This document shows, piece after piece, positions 43,870 through 56,525 of a DNA stretch of 64,000 bases (its first letter is position 1; every line of letters begins with the position of its first letter). The translations under genes were made by a program, and so were the position numbers. A model generated the notes under the pieces. The model saw only the letters and a list, made by a program, of their open reading frames with translations. It ran no database searches and was not told the DNA's origin. Source of the DNA: Collybiopsis luxurians FD-317 M1 (lineage: Eukaryota > Basidiomycota > Agaricomycetes > Agaricales > Omphalotaceae). The DNA is taken from contig KN834776.1 in assembly GCA_000827265.1 (NCBI GenBank), forward strand, positions 185,443 through 249,442, read 5' to 3'.

Positions 43870-46740
43870 TCATTGTGTTTGGCTCAAATGTTGAGCAGGA
43901 TTCCAAATACTTCCTCCAGTTCTTGGGCATACAGATCCTCAGCACACTTGATTTCCATCTGTTCCCTCATATCCTGCAAAGCCAGAGCCATATGAAGGCT
44001 GGGATCTGCCAATTCATCTGCATCCTTCTCAACCAATGAGTAGGTCAAAGGATCCTCCCCAGTGCAAACAAAGTAGGCATTAGGGTTACTAGATGAAAAG
44101 ATCACTACAGGGAAGTATTGTGAGTCTCAACTGGAGTACTGGGAAGGGAAGTGATATTGAGAGAAGGAATGAAATTGGACAGAGAATTGGGAGTGGAGTC
44201 ACTCTTTGTCTTGGAAGGAAAGGATTCAGATAAAGAACCACCCCATATGTCCATAGGGGCAACAGTGCTAGTAGTCACTGGTTCCAAGGGCAGACCTTTG
44301 ATATTCAAGAGACAACAAAGCTCCTCATAAACACTGTGAAATTGAGACAGTTCAACTCCACACCCCTGGGCCAAAGCTTCATCAGCCAGTTGGAGATTGT
44401 GGGACTTGACAAGAGAGTCTTGCAACTCCCTAATAACCTGATCCTGCTCCTTAATACTCACTTCAGCAGTTTTGTGAAGATATCTGGCTTCCTGGGTGGC
44501 TCGCTAGAAATAATCAGTGAGCTATGGAAACCCTACAACAAGTTGAGAAGACCTACAGACAACTTGAGCATTTTACCATCAAATTCCTGAGTGGATTGAC
44601 TCAAGAGTTCTTGCAACTTGTGAATCTCACTGGAGTGACTCTTGACAACCCTCTGTAGTTGCCCAAACTCACAATGAGCTTGGTTCACAAGGACATCCTG
44701 ATCAGATATGACTTGAGTGATACTCTCAGCAGCATCAGCAAGATGATCAAGGAATGAAGCAGAGTCAAATGGAGAGGGTGAAGACATGGCAAGGGAGGAT
44801 CTCAAAATGAGGATAGGGAAAATAGCCTCAAAAGGGTGTCCTTTTATTGACTCAAGGATGCCTGATCCTAGCCAAATGTGGGATTAAATGTGTAGCCACA
44901 TGCATACACCTCATGGAACTTTCTGAATACTCAGTTTCTCAGGAGATTTCTTCTTTCAAACCCAGGGAAATTTCATGTTCACACAAAAGAAGAGCCCAAA
45001 AAGAAAAAAAAAATCAAATTTGGAAAAAGTACTAATTATTTGGGCTACATAAAAGAAAAAGGGAAGTCCAAGATGAACGCTATCTATCCAGGAATACAAA
45101 AAGTACAACTTAGGATCAAAGGACCACAACTTGAATAACCTAAGAGCCACTAGAAGAAGGCTTCAAGGGAGAGGTGGCTGCAAACTGACCCTGAACTGAT
45201 TCAAAAAGTTGTCAAAGTTGGGCAAGTTCTTCATCACATGACTGTGACTCTTCTGCTACAACTCAGCAAGCCTCCTCACTTGCAGCCAACTTCTCCCTCA
45301 AATCCTCAATCTCTCTCTCTCTTGCTCCTCCAATGCCCCCTCAATTGCTGATGTTCCTGTAAGAGAGCCCAATTAAACACTAAACCAGTCCAACAACAAG
45401 GAAGAGACTTACTGTTGACTGAATGTTGCCCTTGAAATGCCTAACAAAGGATTTCAGACAAGTCAGCTCATCCTTATCCTTCAACTGACTGTCCTGCAAG
45501 GCCACCTGCCCCTTCAAATGGAGGTTTTCAGCCTTGAGATGCTCTGCTGATCAGGTCAAAGCTTGGAACTCCCAATACACTTGGAGGAGCTTGTCTGGTT
45601 GAGAATCAATGATATTTGCTGATGTCATATTGATAACTGACAATGACTCAACAAATTGGAGCAGGGACTCATTTGAGAGTGAAGCAGGGGGCTGGGAAGG
45701 AGGACAACACTAGGGAAGGTACATGGGGACAGTTAGTGAAACAATGAAGACTTAAAAACAAGAAGTTACTCACCAATTGCTCCTCGAGACTGGTAAACAC
45801 TCCCTGGATAAGACCATCCATTAAAGCCCATAGATCCTGCTCAAGCATCATTTTGCTGGGACCAGAGATGAGCAACACTATCCTCAAAACAACACACTCT
45901 ATGGCAGTTCATATCACTAAAGAATATTGATTAGAATGACCATATGAAGAAGTTAAGATTGAAACTCACTTTTGTCCCAAGTAGGGGAAGAGCTGTTGGA
46001 AGGGATTTGCTTAAGGAGAGGTTTGAAAAACCAGGTTTTCAACCTGGAAACCTTGCTGTAGGACCAGTTATCAATGGCTTTCCAAATGGGAGGAGGTGCT
46101 GTTGGAACAGGGTCAGAGGAAGGTGGAACTTCTTCCAGATAGTCCAAAGCCATGATATCCAGCTCCTCAGGAGCCTCCATCTTGATATTGTCATCCACAA
46201 CATCCTGAACCACTTCCTTCCCCTTATGAGACAGAACTCGAACTACTTGTTCACAACCCAGCTCCCCTAAATGCAACCTCTTTTCCCAATGGAACTGACT
46301 CTTCTGAAAGGCTGTTGAGGAAACAACTAAAGGAACAATGAGTACCTATAACAATCACAGACTAAATGTACTCACCAGCTTTCCTTTTGCTCTCCTGAGC
46401 CTTTGGCTTGTCCAACACTAACCCCAACTCCTTCAGATGATCACAATAATATGGAAGATCTTGAAGCCCAGTTGTTAAGGCAATTCATTCCTCATCCTGA
46501 ATAGCAAAAAGTCCACAACTCAACATGAAGCAATAAGTGATGACAAGGGGAAGCTTGGCAAGGATGTGGAATTGATGAAGGCAGAAGATGCCCTTGAAGG
46601 AACAAAACTTCTTGCTAGTGGGATTGTTTGTTTCACAAGTAGCACAGGATAAGGAATTGGGACAAAGGGAACAGGAAGAATGGAGACTATGTGAGGTGCA
46701 ATACTTGCAAGAGGGATAAAGTGCAAACATTCATTTCCAT
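43870..46740 (-). pseudogene. CpG-poor fossil coding region, family unknown
   Basis: A series of minus-strand open pieces read like one decayed gene: 46485-46747 (Cys-rich: CKYCTSHSLHSSCSLCPNS, CATCE), about 46370-46480 (YYCDHLKELGLVLDKPKAQE), 45953-46276, 44533-44805 (coiled-coil-like), 44105-44461, and 43884-44105. GT-AG-like breaks and stops lie between. The base composition is that of the neighbouring dead transposons, so I treat it as a transposon-borne or captured gene. Function not recognised. Confidence 0.4.
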
Positions 46741-46868
46741 TTGTCAACAGCTATGCTGTCCAACACCTCAGGGCTCAAGTTGGCAAGATAAGCATCCTCA
46801 TAAATGGACTGAATGTTGGTTGGAAGGAAAGAGGGAATGTTATCCAAAATGAGGATTGAAGGATACTC

Positions 46869-47664
46869 ATCAGGAAAAATGGTCTGAGCCTCAGGTTACC
46901 TAGGAGGCAACCTGGAGCAACCTGAGGGACCTGGGTGACCTAGATGACCTGTGCAACCTGGGTGAACCTCAGGTAACCTAGAAAATGCCAATATCCTGGG
47001 CAAACCTCAGGTATCCTTGGGATACCTGAGGAGTGATGCTGTAAATGTTACCAAATAAGGCAAAATTATATTGAATATATATACCTATGCTTTTATCTAT
47101 CCTAAATGCATGACAAGGACACCTTCTTAGTTGTAGATAACTCATAGAAACTGAAATTTGACATAAGTCACTTGATGCAACTCCATGAGCTGTCTACAAT
47201 CAAAATAATTTTCATATGGTCAAAACAAGTATATCACAATTATACCATACTATATACACACTATATGTACATGTATAAGCTCTTTACTGTACTGAAATAC
47301 TGTACTTGAGTATATAATACCTGATGAAAATGTACACCATATATACTATACATAAAATATGTACAAGTTCAATACTACTACTACTACTACTACTACTATA
47401 CAAGTACAATAGCTCACTATATACAGTAGAATAGAGTACAAACAGTAATATATAAAGATATATTATTTTTACTTATTAACCCTTTACACAACCTGGGGTA
47501 ACCTCAGGTAACCTGAGCCAACCTGAGCCAACCTGGGGCAACCTGGGGCAACCTGAGACAACCTAGGACAACCTAGGTAACCTAAGTACTTGAAGTGTCC
47601 TATGCTTCTTAGGTTTCTTGAGGTTGTTATAATTTAACCCCAAGCTCAAGCTATTTTTCCTGAT
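46869..47664. mobile_element. TIR element of family A, inverted and diverged copy
   Basis: The ends are atcaggaaaaatggtctgag and ctcaagctatttttcctgat, imperfect inverted repeats like those of 26346-27711 and 47736-48646. Subterminal arrays of acctgag/caacctg lie at 46895-47040 and 47485-47600. A core piece near 47170-47235 matches the others in reverse complement, so the element lies in the opposite orientation. Non-coding. Confidence 0.7.
47374..47399. repeat. (cta)n microsatellite
   Basis: About eight perfect cta units in the core of the family A element. Confidence 0.85.
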
Positions 47665-47735
47665 GCTGGAGATGTGAGCTACACTCAAAGGCCATGCATT
47701 GCATCTTCTTGGCCACTGGGGGAGCAGAGAGAAGC

Positions 47736-48646
47736 ATCAGGAAAAAGGCTGTATAGCCCAGGCACATATGGGTTGTTATGGGTTGTCCTCAGGCAGTTTA
47801 AGGCTTCTCAGGAGTCCTGGGCTACATAGGCTGCCCAGGATGCCAAGGGACACCCCCCAAATCCTGTGGAGCCTGAGAGTCCCTGGGGATCCCTGAGGCT
47901 GCCCTGAAGATCCCTGGGGATCTTTCAGGTGTCCTAAGGCTTCAATATATAAATGTGAAATAATAAAATATATTTTCACCTGTTCTTCTACTTATTCTAC
48001 TCTGTATATCCTACTCTTGTAGAGCTTTTAATGTACTGTAGTATTGTATTTTATTATATAGCTGTAATGGTTTATTGTTACCTATTACTTCAATTTTACT
48101 AGTCAGTTATTATACTTTAAGTACAGTTTATTATACTAATATAAGCTCTGTATTGACTTTACATACTCGAGCACAGTATATTTGTGTAGTACAAAGCCTA
48201 TACATATGTACATAGTATATATACAATAAGTTATAATAATATTGTGCATGTTTGGACCATGGGAAAATTTTTTTGATTGTAGACAGTTCATGGTGAGCTC
48301 ATCATGTGATTCATGGAAAAAGTGAAAACCTCTGCATAATTCTCACCAAATAAATGTTCTGGTTGTACATTTACACAAGAATAATGCATAACTGTATATT
48401 TGCAATGTAATTTTGCATGATTTGTAGCATTTAAAATATTTCTGCTCCTGGGATCCTCAGGGAGCCCCAGGAAGCCCCAGGAAGCCCTCAGGGACTCTCA
48501 GGTTATTTTCAAACATCTTCCAGGGAGCCTAGGAATTGGCCCAAAACCTGGGAAGCCTAAGCAACCTAAGCATCCTGGAGTACCTGAGAGTGCCTGAGGG
48601 TTCCTAGGATTTGGCCATTTGCCTGGGCTTAAGGTACTTTTCCTGA
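47736..48646. mobile_element. TIR element with GC-rich ends (family A, copy 2), 911 bp
   Basis: Same ends as 26346-27711 (atcaggaaaaaggct … ggtacttttcctgat) and the same GC-rich/AT-rich/GC-rich build. Nearly base for base alike over the core, with a few small indels. It lies 71 bp from the inverted relative at 46869-47664. Confidence 0.8.
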
Positions 48647-48999
48647 TAAGAGCATTGGAGAGGGGAACAATGGATGCAGGTTGGATGGGCTGAGGGACTT
48701 TAATGATGAGTCAGGGCCTTGACCCTCCTGCATTACTTGATAATGTGACAGGCTGGTTGGGAAATGATTGAGATGACAACATGGTGGTTGAAGGGAAAGA
48801 AGAGAATGACTCAAAAACCTAGAGTGCCAGCTTTATAAGGATTTTGGACTTAGAGTTTTCAATCAAAATTTGGCAGCCAGCATATTGAAACTCAATCTGA
48901 TGGTGCAGCAGTCACAACATTGTGTTGCATCAAAAGCTGCATGTCAAAAGCTATGTGCAATGCATCCTTTTGAGGGCTCAAGGACCTTAGGGGGGGTAA
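48647..48999. other. Remnant upstream of an LTR, with polypurine tract
   Basis: Low-CpG DNA ending in ttagggggggtaa (48989-48999), a polypurine tract of the kind found before a 3' LTR. No readable pol domain remains. Confidence 0.45.
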
Positions 49000-49671
49000 T
49001 GTTATGCCCCCAACAATTTTCTTCACTCTTTCCAACCCATCTGCTCACCAGATGTCTCAACAATAGATGTATTAATTGGTCCCAAACTGTTGAATCTCAA
49101 CACATGTACCTCAAGGCAAATCTATCAATTACCTTTTTGGTTCATACCCACAATGCCTCATGTCTTTCTGCAGGAGTATAAAAGCCTCATACTTACATTT
49201 CTCACAATAATGCTGTTATTACCTGAACTATCTTGATCTGTGTTGTTTTTATCTTCTTGTTCACTAGATTCTAATACTATTCTGCTTAACACTGAGTCAA
49301 GCAAACCCCATTGACACTGAGTCACTGGCCCATCTCCCTCTCACTTGTTGAACCAATCAACAAGACTGTTTGACTGCCATAGTCTCTCAAACACTCCATC
49401 TCATAAGGTAAATGGACACCGAGTCACAAATCTTCAAGTCAACACTCATTAATACCATCTTAACAAGTTCTTTCAACTCTCAATTCCTAGTTGCACTGAG
49501 CTACTAGACTTGTCAGCTGACACCTGAGGAATATTCATCTCAAAGTAATACTCAAACTGTACAGGACTTGTTCACCTGTTGTATGTAGTGACTCCCCATT
49601 GTGTATTCTGTCTCAGCTGCAGAATAATAAAACACTTTCCTACTCACTGAACCTACTACAAGCTTCTAACA
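49000..49671 (+). repeat. LTR, probably Gypsy type
   Basis: Starts tgttatgccccc right after the polypurine tract and ends ttctaaca, with TG/CA boundaries. A tataaaag box lies near 49177, as expected inside an LTR promoter. The matching 5' LTR is not in the window or not recognisable. Confidence 0.55.
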
Positions 49672-51307
49672 ACTAAAGGTAGCAAAGGTCCTAACATAAG
49701 AATTAGGGTCTGGTTATTGCTATTTGTACAGGAATGCATAAGGCAAACACAGGTATTGACATTTTTGTGCCCTGCCAGAATATGACACCATCTATGACAT
49801 AACTCTGAAACTATACAAATACCCTATAAGGTTATGGCAACTAATACTGTATGCATTGCCTAACACATTGTAGTATGGGCACTCAACCTGTTTTTTTTTT
49901 TTGCCAAAACCCACACCAAATTTTTGTAAAGTCCCTGGTCCTTGGGGCACTTATGAATTTTTTTTTTGTATGGGTTGGTCACAGCAACACCCCTTTACAA
50001 GGTGATCAAATTGTACAGTATTTGTGGTACAGATTTAGAAGTTCTGATCAGCAATATCCCTATGGCCACCCTACTGACATCTAGCAATCTCCCACCCGCA
50101 CCTGCTATTGTACTGTTCCCCAGCTGTGAGTCAAATTTGAACATGATAACCACACATTCTAATTTCTAGTACAACTGGACTTCATACAGAGCAATGTTGT
50201 TTTGCTCTTCACCATTTTTTTACAGGACAATGTTTTTACACTTGGAGTACTCATGAAGTGGACTCCAGAGGTGTGAAAGGTACATTCTGCCAATTTTGAT
50301 GGTATATCTTCCCTTGCACACTGTATCAGTCAAACTGTTTTGGATGCAAGACCTACCAAAATATCAACTGACCATCTACTAAAGTCTGTGCAGATGTCAG
50401 CTAATTTCTGACCCAAATACCCCCGCTGAAAGCCTATCTGCTCTACAACATCATATTAACCAATATCTGCCACACAACAGTGATGTCAAATTACCCGCAC
50501 TCCCTGACAGTATAACAGACATATTTTCTTACTTTCACTCATCCTATTCTTCAGCAGTGTTGTGCACAGCATGAAATCTTCTTTCCCATTGTTAATTGGG
50601 ACTTGGCAGCACTTCAGACAACACTTGCTCATCATATCTTATCAAGTTCATGTTTTACTACAGTTGCATGGCCATTTATTCAACATTTTGCCTACAATCA
50701 AACAATTCTATGCTCTCTAGTGAATCAGATAGTGATGAATTTTGCTCTGTATTGCTACAACTTATTAAATTGAAACTTTTGCCCTCATCCTTGAAACTTG
50801 TTTTGGATATTCTTGAGGTTCCAAGCAAATTTGCTTGATTTATGCATACTTGGGCCACCTATGCATGACAATGGGGTCCTATATGAGGAGATAATGTTTC
50901 TGATTAAAAGGAAATACAACTTGAATGCACTTCACCTTTAATACACATGGGGCTATAATATGCATGATATATATCCCTCCATTACAGGGAATTCAGGTCT
51001 TTGCATCTTTGAATGTGTGGTGTCCTGCCCAATGTTCATTCCAATGGTGCATAGTTGAGACTATATTGCCTGTCATCTTCTCATACTTTGTCAGGTTGAC
51101 TTCTTACTGAAATTTTATTGCAAGGTTTTCAAGGAGATGCCAGATTTTGAGAAAGTGTATGTACAGATGGGCACACTTCAGATGATTGCATTTGTAGGTG
51201 GCAAGCTGTGGCATAGAGAAGCAGTTCATCAGGCAAGCCTTAAGTCATTTGCAATTGAAGTGTATAAATAACATGGATAACAGTTTGTACAATGCTTCAT
51301 GTGTTAA
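49672..51307. other. CpG-poor unassigned sequence
   Basis: Poly-T runs (49892, 49959) and short frames with no recognisable domain. Probably old transposon DNA. Confidence 0.4.
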
Positions 51308-51925
51308 CACTGCCAGTGGACTGGAGTATCACTTCAGTAAAAAATTATGTAATGCAATATATTTTTTTTCCTAGGGATTTTAGTATTTTTTGAATATCTC
51401 TCATATTGTCTTGGTAAGAGGCACAGGGATATTTCACATTTATCAGCATCTATTTTTATGGAAAAATCACATGTATTATGGAGGCTATTTTACCAGATTT
51501 TTTTCCTATGTAATTTCTTTGTTATTTCCACTCCTTTTACAGTGGCAATAACAAAGAAATTACTGTGGGGAGAAGTTACATATTATGGCTGCAGAAAGCA
51601 ATGGGCAATGATTGAACCCCAACACCTGATCATTGCCCATTGCTTTTTGCAGCCATAATTATATAATTTATGTCCCATGTGATTTTTTTTATATTGCTAT
51701 TCCTTTTACAGAAGCAATATGAAAGAAATCACATGGGAAAAAAATATGCAAAAATCATTAAAAATTCCAGTGAAATAGGTGCCAATAAATGCAAAATATT
51801 CCCATGCCTTCTGTCAAGGCAATATGAGAGATATTGATTCCAAAAAAAAATACTAAAATTCCTAGGAAAAATATATTGTATTACCTAACCTTTTATGGCA
51901 GTGATATTCTGGCCCACTGGCAGTG
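51308..51925. mobile_element. Harbinger-like inverted-repeat element with internal hairpins, 618 bp, TSD TAA
   Basis: Ends cactgccagtgg … ccactggcagtg, with the inverted similarity extending at least 120 bp inward (cctag.attttagtattttt and its inverse). TAA is duplicated at 51305-51307 and 51926-51928. Three further inverted repeats lie side by side inside, at about 51508-51572, 51582-51662 and 51677-51742. Non-coding; the ends share CACTGCC with the 205 bp MITE at 40059, so they may belong to one superfamily. Confidence 0.8.
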
Positions 51926-51928
51926 TAA

Positions 51929-53120
51929 TGACTTTTTAAATGAATATGAGGCTTGCTCGAGGAGCAGTTCAGCTCAGGTCAACGGCGTACCAGAGATAGT
52001 GAGCTTTGCCGTGCAAGATGTGGTTGTCATGGAAATGTTGAAGTCCATTAGGCGCCGAATCCACAGATCACGCGATCATGCTGAACTCATGTGTGATATT
52101 GGTGCGTAGCATTGATACCGATTTGTTTATTTTTCTTTCTTCTGTTCATTCATCATGCTTTGTCCAACTTCACTTTCTCTTCTGCCTTACTCAGACTCTA
52201 CTTCCACTTCTTCTCATAGGTTGTTTCAACAGTTGTTGTCCTTTCTTGCAGCTAAGAAGCCTTTTGGTAGTATGTATAGCATTTCAGTCATTGGTACCAC
52301 TGATTGGGATTCTTTCAGTTTAGTGTGTCTTTTTACTCGCCTAGGTGCAATTTTTGTTATAATTAGCATTATAGATGTCAGGGGATTCAGTATGTGTTCC
52401 CTTTTTTGAATGCATTCTAATGGACTGCGTTATTAAGAAAATAACTAGCATCTTTACCTGGCAGTAAAGCCAACTCTCGAGAATGTTAAGATTTAGGCCA
52501 GTTTGTCTTACATGTAAAGGAATTGACTTTATGTTTGATTGCTCATGTTTTCTCACGGGGCTGACGTAGTCGGACTGTATTTCCACTTTTGAGCTGACTG
52601 TTCCATGCAGGCTCTGGGCAATGCCAAATCGGTAAGTTCACGTACGTTTGTATTCCATAAGTTGCTGATCTATTGATTGTCCTTCTCAGGTGAGATGTTC
52701 GATATTGAGGAATTGTGGCAAGTATGTAAGGAAACGTGCTTTTTACCTTTTTTCGACCCTCAATTGGTTTTCATGAAAGCGGTTGTTCCCTTATTCGACT
52801 TCGCAGCGTCGTCGGTTCAGAATTCTTCATGTTTACAAGTCTTGAAATTTTGGGGTTCTGAAACCTATATGTAGATGGACTTTATATCTGCTTTGTATTC
52901 TGTATTTTTCTCCAAATGAATGCTTGTCATGCTTTCTCGGGTGAATAACTAATCTACGAAATGGAAATATACAGCCTAAATATGGCCACATTTTACCCCA
53001 ATACGGAACTGGGCCGGAGTATTTGGCTGAATTGAGCTACTCTGTCATAATAGTCTGATTTCGTAGTATCTAGCACAATATGGCAATATTTAAACACAAT
53101 TTTCGAGTTAGGTTTTTCCG
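51929..53120 (+). other. CpG-normal stretch with possible exons
   Basis: CpG returns here. Open pieces at about 51950-52105 (EIVSFAVQDVVVMEMLKSIRRR) and 52690-52875 (MFDIEELWQVCKETCF) have nearby splice-like signals, but I cannot join them. They may be exons of a gene I do not recognise. Confidence 0.3.
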
Positions 53121-54929
53121 ATGAATGCTATTCTCATATCTTCCAAGTTGTCTGGCCTTGAGCTGCCATCCTTTCTAATATGGTGGTACTGTTCCTCACC
53201 CGACAACGTTATTGTCGCTCTTGATCGCTTGCCTGGGCAGCCGATTTGCTTAACGGGTGTCAAGGTTAGGTTAGTTAGGGTTTTCCGCGCGTGGTTGGGT
53301 GGTGGTTAAGAGTCAGGTGACGCGGCCACGGTGTGAAATAAGCGGGATGATGGTGTCAAAGAGAGAATGATCTTGCCAGCATCTTATGAATGTTTGACTC
53401 CTGCATATACCCTGTACATCCGTAACGTTGGCCACGAAATATTAACAGTGATGAATAATGAACTCGGAAGAAGGAGAATAGTATTGCTTGCTGGTGCAAC
53501 ACTTCATCGGTTCTACCTCCACCCAACCCCTCATCGACCTTCGCTGGCCGACCAAGGAACGATGGATTACACAGTATTGTGGTAAAGCGCTCCTATATGT
53601 AATTTCGTACAGTTGACATTTACAATCACTCCTTTTCAGTCTTTGTGTTTGGTTTTTTTGTCTACTCTCCGGCGCAGGTTCGCTTTCAATCTCATTTCCA
53701 CCATCGGGGACTCCCACTGCAGCCTTTGACTCTCAATTGGTAACATGGAAGAGGGACAAGGACGACCCAAGAGCACAGTTCTTCTTACAAAAGATCAAAC
53801 TGGATGAACCTGGAGGACCCACTGCTAAATCCACTCCGATACCAATTTCAAACTCGCAGAATGACGAAGGAACATCTCCAATGGAGTTCAATCGAGCAGG
53901 GTCGGCAAATTTGATTGGGAGTGATTCGGATAGGTCTCATTTTGTATTTCAGGTTATTTGAGATCCTCGCTGTGAACGTACAGTGAGTGGTGTAACTATG
54001 ACGTCGTATGTTGGCTGATTATATCTAGAAATGGACGGCCATTTTATACCACTGAGATTCATGTTGTCCCTAATCCCACCTCCACGGGAGGTCCTCCGCC
54101 ACCTACAATTAGCTCTATGTTTTGGACTACCGAGGTCACTGTGGTTCAGAATTCCACGTCCACAGGAAGTCCTTCACCAGCTACGGTTAGTTCTATGAGC
54201 ACAAGCCAAGCGCCAAAGTGAGTGACCCTGGCGTACTGAGATGGCGCACATCTGATTGGGTAGCCTTTTACACACTAGTATGCAAATAAGCGCAACATTG
54301 ACTGCTCCATCTCCCACTTCCGCAGTCACTCTTTCATCAGATAGTCCAACCCCATCGGACCCCATTTTGAAGGAGGATAGTAGACAAGAGGATCACACAG
54401 CTCTTATAGTTGGTGCCGCCGTCTCAGGTGGGCTAGGTCTGCTTGTTCTTGTTGGGATAATCCTATTGTGTCTCCGCCGACAGCGATTCATCGCCCGAAT
54501 CCAAATTAGGATTCGACACAATCAGCAATCTGCAACTGGCTTTATTTCACCTTTTGCGCTTGGTCAACCCATATCTCTTTTAGAAAAAAGCTATCAATCT
54601 CGAGTAATCAGCTGGCAAGTCAACTTACCTGGAACACAGTCAGAGGTGAATGGCATCTCTTAGTGCTTCTCAATGGTCAACCTGAGCCTACCGATCATTT
54701 TCGATAGATTCGTTCGGTATTTAAGCTACCAATGAGCCGCAGGATGATAGGTCCTCGTGGCAGCAGCGCCTCCATTAATAATCATAGACCAAGCACACCG
54801 TGGAATAGTCGAATCCTGAGGGAATTTCGTCACCAGGATAGTGGCATGAGAAATCTTGCCTCTCCTCCCAGTTGCGATTTTGGCAGCGAGGATACAATTG
54901 AGGTTCCTCCAGATTATTCATCAGTCTGA
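53121..54929 (+). pseudogene. Single-span membrane protein gene, C-terminus frameshifted (paralogue of 37.3-39.5 kb)
   Basis: Exon pieces in order: N-terminal VIVALDRLPGQPICL; a middle exon at about 53685-53955 (LVTWKRDKDDPRAQFF, IPISNSQNDEG), which resembles the extracellular ligand-like domain common in Agaricomycete Ser/Thr-rich membrane proteins; an exon with two tandem Pro/Thr/Ser segments (NPTSTGGPPPPT and NSTSTGSPSPAT, about 54030-54218); and the exon from about 54280 with the membrane span (LIVGAAVSGGLGLLVLVGII) and CLRRQRF. The frame stops at 54663, but the true C-terminal frame resumes 54732-54929 and ends PPDYSSV, open in the paralogue, so a small insertion and frameshift near 54585-54660 truncated the tail. 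It could still yield a membrane protein with a short tail. Confidence 0.6.
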
Positions 54930-56187
54930 TGAGCTCTCATAAGACCAAGCCCCCCATGCGCAACAATAGCATAAACATCCTCACTCAAGGTAACGGGATG
55001 CGGTGGCATTCTCCTCCTACGCAAAGGTTGGAAGTGGCAGGGGGCTGTACCAGGTTAGTACCGTGTCAGCGCATCGAGACCTAAACCAAACCTAAACTTA
55101 TTCTAGTTGTTATCATGCGTGAGCTGGGCGAGAGCAGGGCTCTATTCACTCTTTCCACTTGCTTTCCGCTCTCTTGCTAGTGGGTCTCTGGGCTACCAAT
55201 CAATCCGCTTCCACCTGGGTTTACTTGTATCGCTTCTGTTGTATATGTGGATAATATTCTTTCTCTATCGTAAATGGACATTCTCTTTATATTGCAGTCA
55301 TCAAGTACATGAACATGTTTTTCATAGCATCGAACATTTTTCATAGGGTGAAATTGGTCAATTGTCATCCACCTTATACTCCAGAGTCACAATATTATAA
55401 TGCAAAACCTGCTCAGGAGCGTCTTTGGGGTTGCCCATTTCTGGGTACTGCGAGTGTCTTCCTTTGGATGATTAGGTTTTTTCGAATGAATCTTGGCACT
55501 TTTAGCTCATATTCGGTGTAGCCGCTCATCATTGGGTCAGTCATTAACTGCGCATGTCGGGTGACTTGAATGTTCTTAGCAATGGCACTCTCGACATTGC
55601 TTCCAGACACCTACAAGTATATGTTACTAAATCCATACATGCAGATTAATGTGAGCCTAGCAGCGGTTTCCAATTTACCTCCGTATGTCTTGAAAAATGT
55701 ATCTGATTTGTAACACCTACACAACTCGGGGATGATAACCGGCTGCCAGATGTCTTGAATTTTTGTGCGCGGTGTTCAGGTGTCTGATTTTACCATCAAC
55801 GCCGGATAAAGATTAACGTAGCTGTGTATCTTGGATGATCAAACTAACTTTTGCTCTTTTCTATCATGAAAAGCTCATTGAGCAATAGTCCAACTATCAT
55901 CTTCTGAAGAAAGTTGCAAGCGGCAACAAATTCAATATGCGAACGTGGGCCGTCGCGCGGAGCGCATAGCAAGTATGAGGCTAGAAACTAGATATGCAAT
56001 GGGCGCAATGAGTTGTAGAAATAGGATGCAATCTTACAAATTATAATCGAACAATATTAATATAGACTTACAAGTAACTTGGTCGATTCATTCCGTATTA
56101 AGTGGCTAGGAACACAAGGGCAATGTCCCCTGTCCAGTTTCTTGTGATTTATTGGTGGGTCATGTCGTCCCGAATGGAATGGAGCTT
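54930..56187. other. No gene recognised
   Basis: Normal-CpG intergenic DNA. A short piece at 55935-55985 (aacgtgggccgtcgcgcgg) is like 37585, 58060 and 61690, a dispersed remnant. Confidence 0.4.
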
Positions 56188-56525
56188 TGAGAGACTACGA
56201 GTGCATGGAATGCAATGAAATGCCGAGTTTTTGTGATGGTGAATTTCGTGCCTGATCCTTTACAGGCAATTTTATATTAGTGGTGTAATACTGATGACAC
56301 AAAGTAATGTATCAAAGCTGTTGTCGTTATCATGAATTACAAACCATTTTGAGTCTAGCGGCGGCGGCGTTTGAGTCACCAGATACTCCTCGGTGCCACA
56401 CGCAGGGCACGAGTAAACGCCACGCGGCAGCGTTGGCCCACTACCAATGATAGGGCATCAAGTGGTTGTCTGCTTGCTGCTTGAACGATATCTATCATGT
56501 GCAGTAGAATTGGATAACAATGATC
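56188..56525. repeat. Diverged relative of the outer Copia LTR
   Basis: gagtgcatggaatgcaatga, ccgagtttttg, cctgatcc.ttacaggcaatttt and cgttggcccactacc line up in order with 14173-14545. There is no pol next to it, so it is a solo or truncated LTR. Confidence 0.6.
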
